Of a stretch of DNA of 64,000 bases, positions 35,334 through 44,595 are shown in pieces. The translations under genes were made by a program, and so were the position numbers. The stretch spans positions 62,001-126,000 of the forward strand of contig JAKAKL010000116.1 in NCBI GenBank assembly GCA_021824565.1. Reading direction: 5' to 3'. The notes below the pieces were generated by a model, which was not told the DNA's origin, ran no database searches, and saw nothing but the letters and a program-made list of their open reading frames with translations. The number at the start of each line of letters is the position of its first letter. Position 1 is the first letter of the stretch. Source of the stretch: Bacteroidota bacterium (GTDB lineage Bacteria; Bacteroidota; Ignavibacteria; Ignavibacteriales; Ignavibacteriaceae).

Positions 35334-38189
35334 TTACTTTTTCATATTATTGCTGTTAGATTGATTCATAAGCTCCTGCAACGACCGCTGAAGATTATCC
35401 AATTCATTTGCAGCTTCATTAAATTTTTTATCGCCGATGAACTTGAGATAATTATTAAAAGCATCATTTGCAGATTTTATTTGATCTGCAATTCCAGACG
35501 CCGATTTTTTATTGGCTTGAGTTTGCACAGCAACATTTGAACTGCCTGAGGTCTTTGCAAATAATCCGCTAAGCGCATCGTCGAAATTTTTTGCGTAACT
35601 CATATTTTCGCCGTGCATAACTACAACAAGTCTAAGCTCAGGATAAGCTGCTGTTTGTGCTTGCAGATAAATCGGTTCGACATAAAAAAGAGTATTGTTA
35701 ACCGGGATAGCCAAGACATTGCCCCGGATTACATTCGACCCATGTTGATCCCACAAAGTGAGCTGTCCCGACAAATAACTGTCCTGATCTATTTTCGTAT
35801 CAACTTGCTGGGGACCGAGAACGGTTTTATCCTTTGGGAACTGATATGCGAGGAACCGCCCGTAATTTCCCGGGTCGCACATTCCGGCTATCCATCCAAT
35901 TAAAACCTGTCTATTCTTTGGCGTAAACGGAAGCATCAAAACATACTGCTGCTTTTCGGATCCAGGCTTCTGCCACATAATATAATAGGGCTCTACCGGC
36001 TGCACCTGGCTGTAATATTTCGCTGTTGCTCTTACCCAAAGGTCTTCCTGGTTATAGAATACCGTTGGATCGGTCATGTGATATTTCTCGTAAACAATTC
36101 CTTGAGTCAGCAGCATGTCAATCGGATATCTAATATGAGCAAGCAAATCTTTTGGCATTTCACTTTCCGGTTTGAAAAGTTCAGGAAAAATTTTGCTCCA
36201 AACTTTAATAATGGGGTCATTCTTATCCATGATATAGAAATTAACCGACCCGTCGTAAGCGTTAACAACAACTTTTACAGAGTTGCGGATGTAATTAATC
36301 CCGTCAAGGTAATCGCTGAACTGAGTTGAAAGAGTTTGAGTTTCGCTGCCTTCTTTATATTGAATATTTTCTGTTGCTGAAAACGGCTGACTGCAAGGAT
36401 AATAACTCGACGTTGTATAGGCATCTATCATCCAGTATAATTTCCCATCGGCAAGCACTACATACGCGTCTTTATCAAAATGAAGGAAAGGGGCAAGCAG
36501 TTTTACGCGCTCTTCAATCTGGCGGTGAAACATTATTCTGCTTTGCGAAGTAGGATAATCCGAGAATAAAAAATTTGTTCCGTCGTATTTCCACCCGTAT
36601 AAAAATTTTCTCCAGAAATTTGAAAGTCTCACTCCTCCCTTGCCGGAATATTTTGTATAAACGTTATCTTCACCGCTGGGATAATCAAATTCTTTTTCTT
36701 TTGTATTAACTACAACAGGTGAGTTGGTTAATTCGCCAAAATAAATCTGCGGCTGGCTAACTTGCAAAGACGAATCTTCGCTTACAGGCGGAATATCTTT
36801 TATTAAAAGATGCGGCAAGCCTTGAGGTGTGAATTCGTTTACAGCAGCCATGGTCAAGCCGTAGCCGTGTGTGTATTGAAATCTTTTATTAACAAAAGTT
36901 TGGCTTTGCGCTGGAAGATTATCAAGATTAATTTCTCGAGCTGAGACCATAACCTGTCTCCGCTGACCGTTAATATTATAGCGGTCTACATCAACATCTG
37001 AAAATTCATAATAAAGCCTAATGGTTTGAAACTGCTTATAGACAGCATCTAATGCTCTCCAGTCCCACAAGCGAATATTATTAAAAATATTTGGATATTG
37101 GTTTATAGTCTCTTGAGTAAAATCTCCGCTCATAGGATATTGCTGCTCTTCAACTCTATTAAGACCAAATCCATAACGGGTAAATTTTATATTATTTGAA
37201 ATATAAGGACGTTCAAAAGTTATTTCATTTGGCTTTACAAAGAAAGTTTCAAAAGCAGCAGGCAAAACAGTAAAAGCCGCAAACCAAATAATTATTATAA
37301 CCGCTGCCGAGCTTAATAAAACGAGAATATGAGAACGCTCAGGTGAAATATGAAATTTTTTGAAAAAGAAATTTTGAATCTTATTTCTTAAAAAAGGAAT
37401 TATCAGGCTTATGCCGATAAGCAGCATCAATATTATAACTACAACATATGCGGGAAGGAGAATATTTACGTCAGTCCAACTTGGACCGGCAACGACGCCT
37501 GCAGTTGAGTACATCAAATGATAACGACTTAAAAATTTTCCCATAGTTAAGATGAAAATAAATACAGCGCTGTTCAAATACAGCGGGAAGTAAAATCTTT
37601 CAGTATTTATTTCATATGCTTTCGGAATGTATAGAATAAATCTGTTCTCGCTAAAGCGAATGAAAGAGGAAACGAACGATACAAATAATGCGACGAGAGA
37701 AAGTAAAAATAAAAGGACCAACAAATTGTCGTAAAAGGGTAAAGAAAAAAGATAGAAGCCGACATCTTTACCGAGGACAGGATCTTTAATACCAGTAGAA
37801 ACTTTATTTAAATATTCAAGAATTACATCCCAGTTTGTATAGCCCCAAATTCCGCCGATTATGATTCCAGAAAGTCTGGTAATTCTGTGAAGCGCTTTAT
37901 GTTCTTTCTGAATAGGAAGAGTTAATAAATATATTACAAGCAGTCCGAAAGCCGCTCCAGCAGCGGCTAAACCTGCACTCGAATTTACAATTGTCCAGAA
38001 TCTGCTGCCATAACCTAAATTAACATACCACAGTTCTTCTCCCCAAAAATCCATAAACCAGAAGAAAAGAATTGTTAGCGCTCCCAGGATAATCCCAAGG
38101 GTCATTTTAAGGTTCTGGCGCTTTTGCGACCCCGAAGCAAATAAAAAGAATGCAATCCCTAATAAAAAAAACATCAAAGCATAATACAT
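35334..38189 (-). CDS. UPF0182 family membrane protein
   Basis: A 951-residue protein of the UPF0182 (COG1615) family. The first ~330 residues contain seven or so hydrophobic segments; a large soluble domain follows (about 335-860) with the family's conserved features, such as RPYISNNIKFTRYGFGL, IRLWDWRALDAVYKQFQ and the GDGSV-like VNAYDGSVNFYIMD. The C-terminal ~90 residues are polar, low-complexity and helical. The biochemical role of the family is unknown. It is isolated by gaps on both sides and appears monocistronic. Confidence 0.9.
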   Translation of the reverse strand: MYYALMFFLLGIAFFLFASGSQKRQNLKMTLGIILGALTILFFWFMDFWGEELWYVNLGYGSRFWTIVNSSAGLAAAGAAFGLLVIYLLTLPIQKEHKALHRITRLSGIIIGGIWGYTNWDVILEYLNKVSTGIKDPVLGKDVGFYLFSLPFYDNLLVLLFLLSLVALFVSFVSSFIRFSENRFILYIPKAYEINTERFYFPLYLNSAVFIFILTMGKFLSRYHLMYSTAGVVAGPSWTDVNILLPAYVVVIILMLLIGISLIIPFLRNKIQNFFFKKFHISPERSHILVLLSSAAVIIIIWFAAFTVLPAAFETFFVKPNEITFERPYISNNIKFTRYGFGLNRVEEQQYPMSGDFTQETINQYPNIFNNIRLWDWRALDAVYKQFQTIRLYYEFSDVDVDRYNINGQRRQVMVSAREINLDNLPAQSQTFVNKRFQYTHGYGLTMAAVNEFTPQGLPHLLIKDIPPVSEDSSLQVSQPQIYFGELTNSPVVVNTKEKEFDYPSGEDNVYTKYSGKGGVRLSNFWRKFLYGWKYDGTNFLFSDYPTSQSRIMFHRQIEERVKLLAPFLHFDKDAYVVLADGKLYWMIDAYTTSSYYPCSQPFSATENIQYKEGSETQTLSTQFSDYLDGINYIRNSVKVVVNAYDGSVNFYIMDKNDPIIKVWSKIFPELFKPESEMPKDLLAHIRYPIDMLLTQGIVYEKYHMTDPTVFYNQEDLWVRATAKYYSQVQPVEPYYIMWQKPGSEKQQYVLMLPFTPKNRQVLIGWIAGMCDPGNYGRFLAYQFPKDKTVLGPQQVDTKIDQDSYLSGQLTLWDQHGSNVIRGNVLAIPVNNTLFYVEPIYLQAQTAAYPELRLVVVMHGENMSYAKNFDDALSGLFAKTSGSSNVAVQTQANKKSASGIADQIKSANDAFNNYLKFIGDKKFNEAANELDNLQRSLQELMNQSNSNNMKK

Positions 38190-38363
38190 TTATTTTTCCT
38201 TCTGTCTCTAATGAAAAAGAAAATAGCAAATGAGAAAATTACTCGTATAAAAATAACTTTGTAAAATTATGAATGTAATATAATAAAAACAGGCAATGAG
38301 TTTTAAGATATGAGATAAATTGCTTTTTACATAATATTGAATATAGGTGTTATCATATAAGAC

Positions 38364-40235
38364 TTAAGATGACTCTTCTATTTTTTCAAAAGACAGGATT
38401 ATTTTAGTTCCCTTATTTTTTTCGCTTTCAATATGAAAATCGCCTTTCATTAGTCTTGTTAACTGGTAGGCAATGGTAAGTCCTAAGCCGGCACCTTCGT
38501 AGCTTCGAATGTATGCGTCTTCCGCCTGAACGAATGGTTCAATAAGTTTTTTCAAATCTTTTTCTTCGATACCTTTCCCAGTATCAGCAATAATGATGTT
38601 TACTTTTTCTCCTTTAAGAGCTGAACTTAATGTAATGCTTCCTTCATCGGTATATTTTATTGCGTTGTCAACTAAAGATTCAACAATTTTTTCAAATTTA
38701 ATCCAGTCTGTTTTTATACTTAATTCTATTGTTTCTGTATCAAGAATAAAATTAAGATTTTTCTTTTCAGCTTCGGCATGTTTTTTCCCGTATATTGATT
38801 CGAGCACCTCGTTGCAATTCAGAGTAACCAAATCGAGTTCCACTTCGCCGGAATAAATTTGAGATACTTCGACAATGTTATTGAAAAGATTTAGTACGCG
38901 CGCCAGTACATCTTTGAACGATCCGATCAAATCTACCAATGCTTCTTGTTCGTTGTGCTGAAGGTATTCGTCAATTATTTCGGAATAGCCGACTATTGCG
39001 TTGAAAGGCGTTCGAATTTCATGCGACATATTCTCTAAAAATGCCGTCTTCATTTTGTTCAAACTATTTTCTTTCTCGTATGCACGCTTTAATTGTTCTT
39101 GATACAACATTTGATCCGTAATGTCCTGCATTGCGACAATATAAATGGATTCTTTTTCAAGCGTATCGTTTATCAAAGAAATTTTAACACTGTATTGACT
39201 TTTTTCAGGGCTAATAAAATTAAATTCAACGTTAGAAGTATTTCCAAAATCAAATTGTCGTATCTCGTTTATAATTTGATTGAACAGGCTGCCGTCAAGT
39301 ACTTCCTCAAGATTCTTCTTTAGCGCAGATATTTTATTTATCGAAAATATATTGCAAAAATTTTCGTTAGCATTTTCAAATAAATATTGTCCTTCTTTCT
39401 TCTTGAAAATAAAAAGCAGATCGGAAATATTATTTATAATAGACTTTAAACGTCTTTCTGACTTCTTGATGAAAAGGTTTTTTAGAATATAGTTTGTAAT
39501 GTCATTCGCAGTTAAAATAAAATTAAGGTTATCGTTTCCTTCAAGAAAAATCGGATTTAGCTTTAACTCTTCGTATAACGTATTTCCGTTTTCATCGCTG
39601 CAAGAAATAATTTTGGTCCAGATATTTACTTTGCTGATAGCTTCTTCAAGATTCTTCTTCTCTTCATTAGTAAGATAGAAAGAAAGCACATCAACTACGG
39701 ATTGATTATATATAATTTCAATTGCCTTATTCAAAATTTTTTCAAAGGAAGTAGTTGAATAAGTAACAACGCCGAAGGCGTTAGTAATAATTACAGGAAC
39801 ACCTCCGTATTCAAGTGCGTTGTGAAGATCATTTATTTTTCCCTCAAGCTGGTTTTTTTCTTTTAACGATTTAAAGACTAAAACAAAATATTCAATATCG
39901 CGGATAAAAATTCTTTCAGCCTGAACGCTAAAATCGCTGTAGTCAAGATTGTGTTCGGGTGAATAAAAAAGATCAAACTGCATATTGTTATAGTTGCTGC
40001 CTGCCAATAATAACAGCATGTTCCGCAAGTCCGGCTCGGAATTTAGATCAAAAAATTTATGGTTGTGGTAATATTTAAATATTTTCAGGAAAGAACTATT
40101 TGAAAAAATTATGCGGCATGCGGCATCGACAATAATAAGCGGATTGCTTTCAGCCATTTGATAAAGGTTCTCGAATTCTGAAATCGAGATGTAACTTTTT
40201 GGCTCTGTATTGCTGTTATCGTTTAATTCATTCAA
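38364..40235 (-). CDS. Triple-PAS sensor histidine kinase of the flagellar cluster
   Basis: A 623-residue soluble kinase. Three PAS-like domains are visible (about 25-125, 135-250, 262-375), then the DHp domain with H405 in NMSHEIRTPFN, and an intact ATPase domain: LVDNAIKYT (N box), IADTGKGIEE (G1), GAGLGLTIAY (G2). No receiver or membrane segment. It is the last gene of the flagellar supercluster and overlaps the preceding unknown gene by eight bases, implying coupled translation. Likely partners are the stand-alone receiver genes 1.4-3.6 kb upstream. Its signal is unknown. Confidence 0.9.
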   Translation of the reverse strand: MNELNDNSNTEPKSYISISEFENLYQMAESNPLIIVDAACRIIFSNSSFLKIFKYYHNHKFFDLNSEPDLRNMLLLLAGSNYNNMQFDLFYSPEHNLDYSDFSVQAERIFIRDIEYFVLVFKSLKEKNQLEGKINDLHNALEYGGVPVIITNAFGVVTYSTTSFEKILNKAIEIIYNQSVVDVLSFYLTNEEKKNLEEAISKVNIWTKIISCSDENGNTLYEELKLNPIFLEGNDNLNFILTANDITNYILKNLFIKKSERRLKSIINNISDLLFIFKKKEGQYLFENANENFCNIFSINKISALKKNLEEVLDGSLFNQIINEIRQFDFGNTSNVEFNFISPEKSQYSVKISLINDTLEKESIYIVAMQDITDQMLYQEQLKRAYEKENSLNKMKTAFLENMSHEIRTPFNAIVGYSEIIDEYLQHNEQEALVDLIGSFKDVLARVLNLFNNIVEVSQIYSGEVELDLVTLNCNEVLESIYGKKHAEAEKKNLNFILDTETIELSIKTDWIKFEKIVESLVDNAIKYTDEGSITLSSALKGEKVNIIIADTGKGIEEKDLKKLIEPFVQAEDAYIRSYEGAGLGLTIAYQLTRLMKGDFHIESEKNKGTKIILSFEKIEESS

Positions 40236-40887
40236 GATTGGTAACGCTTATTTTTTTTATTACAAGAAAATCACTGGAATTAGTTCTGTCTTTATCCCTG
40301 CTGACAATTTTAAAGTTCGCAAGCTTGTCAAGAAAAATAAAAATTTGATTATTCAACATGCTGAATTCTTTAATTATGCCGTTGATAATATCATTTACAA
40401 AGTTTTCAAGAACGAACTGGTCTTTAAATGTTATATCGCCGCCAATTCCAGAGTCCTGAACTCTTTGAAATAGTAAGTTCAGCGATGATAAATTTACTAT
40501 CAGCGGCTCTTGGCTGTAATTAATTTTTCCAACTTTCGAGGAAATATTGCTGATTATTTTCTTCCTGATTTTATTTTTCTCAAACTCTTTAATAACCAGG
40601 TAATCAAGAACTTCCATGCTGCTGAAGTCTGCCAGGCTGACTGTTATCTGGAATTCTATGTTAGAAAGAATAAAGTCAAGATATAGCTTTTCGTTCGCAA
40701 CATGTTTAAAATCTTTAAGCCTCCAATTAATTTGACTTACAAATTTTAATGACGGTGAAAAATCCACCGAATCATGAAAATCCATCCGGCGGGCAAAATT
40801 AATATTTAAATAATTGCCCGTTCCTGCCGTCTTGGAAGCCTTTTTATAATCACTTCCTGCCGATATGTTATCAATTTTATTTAGCAT
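40228..40887 (-). CDS. Unknown protein of the flagellar cluster, coupled to PAS kinase
   Basis: A 219-residue protein not recognised. No signal peptide, transmembrane segment or catalytic motif. The sequence mixes beta-rich and helical stretches (central LDFILSNIEFQITVSLADFSS, later VNDIINGIIKEFSMLNNQIFIFLDKL). The start follows an AGGAAACGGG-type ribosome site. Its end overlaps the PAS kinase start by eight bases, and the receiver-DHp gene is 50 bases upstream. Position suggests a regulatory or adaptor role in the same signalling set. This is inference only. Confidence 0.7.
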   Translation of the reverse strand: MLNKIDNISAGSDYKKASKTAGTGNYLNINFARRMDFHDSVDFSPSLKFVSQINWRLKDFKHVANEKLYLDFILSNIEFQITVSLADFSSMEVLDYLVIKEFEKNKIRKKIISNISSKVGKINYSQEPLIVNLSSLNLLFQRVQDSGIGGDITFKDQFVLENFVNDIINGIIKEFSMLNNQIFIFLDKLANFKIVSRDKDRTNSSDFLVIKKISVTNLE

Positions 40888-40937
40888 GCCCGTTTCCTCA
40901 TGCTATAATCGAAGAAAAGAAAAAAAAATTGAGGGCT

Positions 40938-41594
40938 TTATTCCAGCTTCAGCATTTTATTTTCAGAGGTATAGTCAATAATTTCGGGATTTTGCAGGTG
41001 AGTTAAGTCATTTATTAAAATTTTTATTCTTTCAATAGATTGAGCAATAATTTGAAAATCTTCGGCAAAAGCGTTTTTATTTTTGGCATTCATCTCATCT
41101 TCAATGTTTTTAATGGACACTACCAAACTGCTTAACGGGTTATTTATTTTATGCCCGATCGTACATGCCATTTCAATCAATGCTTTGCTGTGCTCAATTT
41201 TCTTCAGCTCATTTTGAAGATTATGGATCCTCATCCCCGACCTAATTCTTGCAAGAAGTTCCTGGTTTTGAACCGGCTTCACAAGAAAGTCATCGGCGCC
41301 AAGGTCCAGTCCGGCAACTCTATCTTTCAGCGAAGCTCTCGCGGTTAAAATTATAAAATAGACGTGTTTAAATCTTTCATCTTTTTTTATGTGGTTGCAA
41401 AGTTCTATGCCGCTCATAAAAGGCATTGTCCAGTCGGCGATTATAACATCGGGAATAACTTCCTGTTCAAGAAGCTTTAATGCTTCCTGACCGTTCGTAG
41501 CAGTATAAACTTCAAAATCATTTTTTGAAAGAAGTTTATCCAGAATAAAAAGAGTATCCTTATCGTCTTCAACTATTAATATTTTGTTTTTCAA
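40938..41594 (-). CDS. Response regulator fused to an orphan DHp (HisKA-like) domain
   Basis: A 218-residue protein. The receiver is complete: acidic pocket E9-D11, phospho-acceptor D54 in IIADWTMP, and K106 in FLVKP. After a short coiled segment there is a HisKA-like two-helix hairpin with H148 in TIGHKINNPLSSL and a second helix ending near residue 205. No HATPase domain follows; the stop comes after residue 218. It could serve as a histidine phosphotransfer module like Spo0B/ChpT-type DHp dimers, passing phosphate between its own receiver and others. It overlaps the upstream receiver gene by four bases. Confidence 0.85.
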   Translation of the reverse strand: MKNKILIVEDDKDTLFILDKLLSKNDFEVYTATNGQEALKLLEQEVIPDVIIADWTMPFMSGIELCNHIKKDERFKHVYFIILTARASLKDRVAGLDLGADDFLVKPVQNQELLARIRSGMRIHNLQNELKKIEHSKALIEMACTIGHKINNPLSSLVVSIKNIEDEMNAKNKNAFAEDFQIIAQSIERIKILINDLTHLQNPEIIDYTSENKMLKLE

Positions 41595-41983
41595 TTTTTA
41601 ATCTGCTCTTTAATAATGTTGATAAATAAATTGAAGTCAGTAATAGGCTTCGTAATTATTTTATCCGCTAAGTTTTCTTTAATAAAACTTTCTTCTTTTA
41701 TTTTGCCGGAATATGCAGTTACAATTATTATAGGAATACTATTAAATCTCGGATTGCACTTAATATACTTTGAAAATTTAACACCGTCCATTTTTTGATC
41801 ATCAAGATAAGTGTTCTTAAGACTAATGTCCATAATAATCAAATCAACATCCGTATCTCCAAGTAATTTCATAATCTCATTGCCGTCTTCCAAAATATAA
41901 AGATTGTAGCCGGCTTTCTTTAAAATATATTTATACAAAGTTATTGTAATGGGATCGTCTTCAATAATAAGAATACTTTTCAT
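41591..41983 (-). CDS. Single-domain response regulator
   Basis: A 130-residue CheY-like receiver with the acidic residues E8-D10, the phospho-acceptor D52 in LIIMDIS, the switch Thr in IIIVTAYS, and K112 in IITKP. There is a small insertion (KNTYLDDQKMDG) after the phosphorylation site, seen in some Bacteroidota receivers. No output domain. It overlaps motB1 upstream by four bases and the receiver-DHp gene downstream by four, so the three are translationally chained. It may act on the motor, like CheY, or be a phosphorelay intermediate. Confidence 0.9.
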   Translation of the reverse strand: MKSILIIEDDPITITLYKYILKKAGYNLYILEDGNEIMKLLGDTDVDLIIMDISLKNTYLDDQKMDGVKFSKYIKCNPRFNSIPIIIVTAYSGKIKEESFIKENLADKIITKPITDFNLFINIIKEQIKN

Positions 41984-42756
41984 TCGTTGCTGTCTAAGTA
42001 TTTAATAATAATGCTTATTCTTCTGTTTACAAAACTAAACGGATCTTTCGGGTCCCGCAGTTCTCTATCGGCGTAACCTCGAACTTGAAAAATATGGCTG
42101 TCCGGCAGGCTTCCCGACGTCAGCGCACGTCTCGCCGAGTTTGCTCTATCTGCGCTTAATTCAAAATTTGTATAACCGTTTGAGCCGCCTGAATAAGGGC
42201 GGGCGTCTGTATGCCCTTCTATGATAATTTTATTCGGCAGTTTTGCTAACTCGTCTCCAATCTTCTTAAGAAGTTCTTCTGCTTCTTTTGTAAGCTTTGC
42301 AGTGCCGATTTCGAAAAACAAATTTTTAGCAGCTTCTACCAGTTCTATTCTCAAGCCTTCTTTTACAAATTCAATTTTAATCTGCCCCATTAAGTTACTA
42401 AACTTTGAATCTCTTGATAAGTCACCAATTATTTCATCACCCATTTTCTTCAGCATTTCCATTTCTTTAGCGCGCGCTTCTTGAATCGAGATATCATTTG
42501 TTTTTACCAGCGAAGGAATTTCGCCCTGTAAAATATTCTGTCCTTTATTTGAAAAGCCGATAGGATTTTTAAAATAATTCGCAACTAATTTCCTAACGTC
42601 CTGGTCCTGACTCAAAACCCAAAGAACAATGAACAAAGCCATCATCGCAGTTACAAAATCTGCATACGCTACTTTCCATGCACCGCCATGATGCCCACCA
42701 TGGTTTTTTTTAATTTTCTTTACAATGCGCGGAGGAGAATCTGTTCCAAGAGACAT
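41980..42756 (-). CDS. motB: Stator protein MotB (first pair)
   Basis: A 258-residue stator subunit. One transmembrane helix carries the ion-binding Asp, D33 in KVAYADFVTAMMALFIVLW, and an OmpA-like peptidoglycan-binding domain (about 120-255) contains IIEGHTDARPYSGGSNGY and LSADRANSARRAL. A His/Gly-rich segment (NHGGHHGGAWK) precedes the helix. It is separated from motA by one base. Ion specificity (H+ or Na+) cannot be decided. It differs clearly from the second pair at 44985. Confidence 0.93.
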   Translation of the reverse strand: MSLGTDSPPRIVKKIKKNHGGHHGGAWKVAYADFVTAMMALFIVLWVLSQDQDVRKLVANYFKNPIGFSNKGQNILQGEIPSLVKTNDISIQEARAKEMEMLKKMGDEIIGDLSRDSKFSNLMGQIKIEFVKEGLRIELVEAAKNLFFEIGTAKLTKEAEELLKKIGDELAKLPNKIIIEGHTDARPYSGGSNGYTNFELSADRANSARRALTSGSLPDSHIFQVRGYADRELRDPKDPFSFVNRRISIIIKYLDSNE

Positions 42757-42757
42757 T

Positions 42758-43612
42758 TTAGCTCTTTCCTCTCACATAATTTTCAAGTTCGGTAAATGTC
42801 GGTCGCTCATCTGTAAAAATAGTTCTTCGCGCTATTTCAATTGCTATAATCGGAGGATTACCTTTGGCATAAGCTACGATGCAGGCTTTTATCGTATGAA
42901 GAACTCGCAATCTTGTTTCCATATTATGTTCAATATTTGATGCAAGAGGGTTCACAAAACCGTATGCAAGCAAAACTCCTAAAAATGTTCCTACCAAAGC
43001 GGCTGCTACATGGTGCCCTACAACCTCAGCGCCTTTGTCAATAGAAGCCATTGTTACAATTATTCCAAGGACTGCTGCTACAATTCCCAGGCCTGGCAAA
43101 GAATCGCCTACACGCGATAAAGCTGCCGGCACCGGTCTTGATTCCAATTCGTTTGTTTCAATTTCGGTATCTATTAATTCTTCAAGCTCATGCGGAGGAA
43201 CGCCGCCGGAAAGCATAACTTTCATCGTATCGGCGAAAAAATTCCTCGTAATATCATTATTAACAAACTTTTTATTCCCGGATAATATTTGACTTGTGCG
43301 CGGGTCTTCAATATGCTTTTCTACTGCCAAAAGCCCGTCCCTTTGAGCAACAAGAAATAATTCATTAAATGATTTTAGCAATTCTAAATAATCCTTTTTT
43401 GAATAGTTGTCCGGCTTCAAAGACTTTGGAATTTCTGCAAAAATTTTTTTAAGCAGACTCATCGGAGAAGCAATTAATAAACTCCCTACTGCTGCGCCTC
43501 CAATCGTGATTAGTTCCGCCCACTGTAAAAGCAATAAGAAATTTCCGCCGGCGATAAAAAAGCCGGTTACGATTGATAAGATTACTACAACAACTCCTAC
43601 TATTACGAACAT
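42758..43612 (-). CDS. motA: Stator protein MotA (first pair)
   Basis: A 284-residue, four-helix stator subunit that couples ion flow to rotor contact. N-terminal helices at about 1-20 and 27-50, a large cytoplasmic domain (about 55-165) with the charged rotor-interaction region, and C-terminal helices at about 170-195 and 200-225 (PGLGIVAAVLGIIVTM and AALVGTFLGVLLAYGFVNP, the family's conserved Pro-containing helices). The gene abuts motB1 and directly follows the receiver-Hpt gene. Length agrees with the E. coli-like longer MotA group. Confidence 0.93.
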   Translation of the reverse strand: MFVIVGVVVVILSIVTGFFIAGGNFLLLLQWAELITIGGAAVGSLLIASPMSLLKKIFAEIPKSLKPDNYSKKDYLELLKSFNELFLVAQRDGLLAVEKHIEDPRTSQILSGNKKFVNNDITRNFFADTMKVMLSGGVPPHELEELIDTEIETNELESRPVPAALSRVGDSLPGLGIVAAVLGIIVTMASIDKGAEVVGHHVAAALVGTFLGVLLAYGFVNPLASNIEHNMETRLRVLHTIKACIVAYAKGNPPIIAIEIARRTIFTDERPTFTELENYVRGKS

Positions 43613-44338
43613 TTACTTTTCCGATTCTTTATAATTTTTTTCGATTTCTTTAACTGCTACAAAAACCTGATCGCACATTACTCTAAGTTTTTCCCAATTT
43701 AAATATTTTCCTCCGAGCTGATCCTCAATTATACTTCCAAGCAAACTGAGATTTGGGTAACCAATTGTTCCGCCTATTCCTCTTATCTCATGCATAATAT
43801 TTTTTAACAACTCATGATCCGCTTCATCCAGCGCTTCCTTAATTATATTTTTTTTCTGGGGAAAGCTTGACAAAAAATAACCGCACAATTCTCTCTTAAT
43901 ATCCTTAACTTCTGTAGTTGAAAAAAGATTAGTCTTTTTCAATTTGTTTAAAAATTCTTCGCCTAAAACTTCCGAAACATTTTTCAGAATAATTTCTCTT
44001 TGAAGCGGCTTTGAAATAATTCTATCGGCTCCTGTTTCAATAGCAGCAACAACATTTGATCTGTTCGCATTTCCGCTGATGACTATTACGGGAATATCTT
44101 TTAAATTATCAAGCACTTTAATTACTTGCAGCATTTTTATGCCGTCGAAATTGGGCATCATAAGGTCAAGGAATATCAGCACAGGTTTATGAACTGCCGC
44201 CTTCTGAATCCCGTCTAATCCGTCGTGACTTATTAATATTTCCAGGTTGTAATTGCTGAAAAATGTTTTTAAAGTATGACAAATCAAATCAGAATCATCA
44301 ACAACAAGTATGAATACTTTTTCTTCCTTATGCTTCAT
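43613..44338 (-). CDS. Response regulator with C-terminal Hpt domain
   Basis: A 241-residue two-domain protein. The receiver (about 7-127) has D14-D15, phospho-acceptor D58 in LIFLDLMMPNFDG and K110 in IISKP. The C-terminal Hpt helix bundle (about 140-235) carries H183 in NIMHEIRGIGGTIGYPNL, matching the H-x-x-(K/R)-G-x(4)-G Hpt motif. Such a protein can both receive a phosphate and pass it to another receiver. Its start overlaps csrA by 11 bases and its stop abuts motA1, placing a phosphorelay component between the CsrA/FliW switch and a stator. Confidence 0.88.
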   Translation of the reverse strand: MKHKEEKVFILVVDDSDLICHTLKTFFSNYNLEILISHDGLDGIQKAAVHKPVLIFLDLMMPNFDGIKMLQVIKVLDNLKDIPVIVISGNANRSNVVAAIETGADRIISKPLQREIILKNVSEVLGEEFLNKLKKTNLFSTTEVKDIKRELCGYFLSSFPQKKNIIKEALDEADHELLKNIMHEIRGIGGTIGYPNLSLLGSIIEDQLGGKYLNWEKLRVMCDQVFVAVKEIEKNYKESEK

Positions 44339-44582
44339 TATTTAATTTTCTAATATTATTCACTTTGAGCTTTGTTAAGTCGCGAGGCTTATCAATGCTC
44401 TTTTGTACGGCTTCAATCGTTTCCTGCTTAACATTTTGATAAATCTCTCCGCGAAGGATCGTAACTTTATCAGGTGCCGAAATTCCTATCTTGACCTGTC
44501 CTTCAGAGATCGAAAGCACTTTTATTGTTATATCGGAATCGATTTTTATCTCTTCATCGATTTTCCTTGTTAATATCAACAT
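44328..44582 (-). CDS. csrA: Carbon storage regulator CsrA
   Basis: An 84-residue RNA-binding translational regulator. The N-terminal MLILTRKIDEEIKID and the RGEIYQNV RNA-contact region are characteristic, with a longer C-terminal tail than E. coli CsrA, as in species where FliW controls CsrA. CsrA typically represses flagellin translation by binding GGA sites. It lies 13 bases after fliW and overlaps the receiver-Hpt gene, so the switch is co-expressed with signalling and stator genes. Confidence 0.95.
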   Translation of the reverse strand: MLILTRKIDEEIKIDSDITIKVLSISEGQVKIGISAPDKVTILRGEIYQNVKQETIEAVQKSIDKPRDLTKLKVNNIRKLNNEA

Positions 44583-44595
44583 ATTTTTACCGCGC

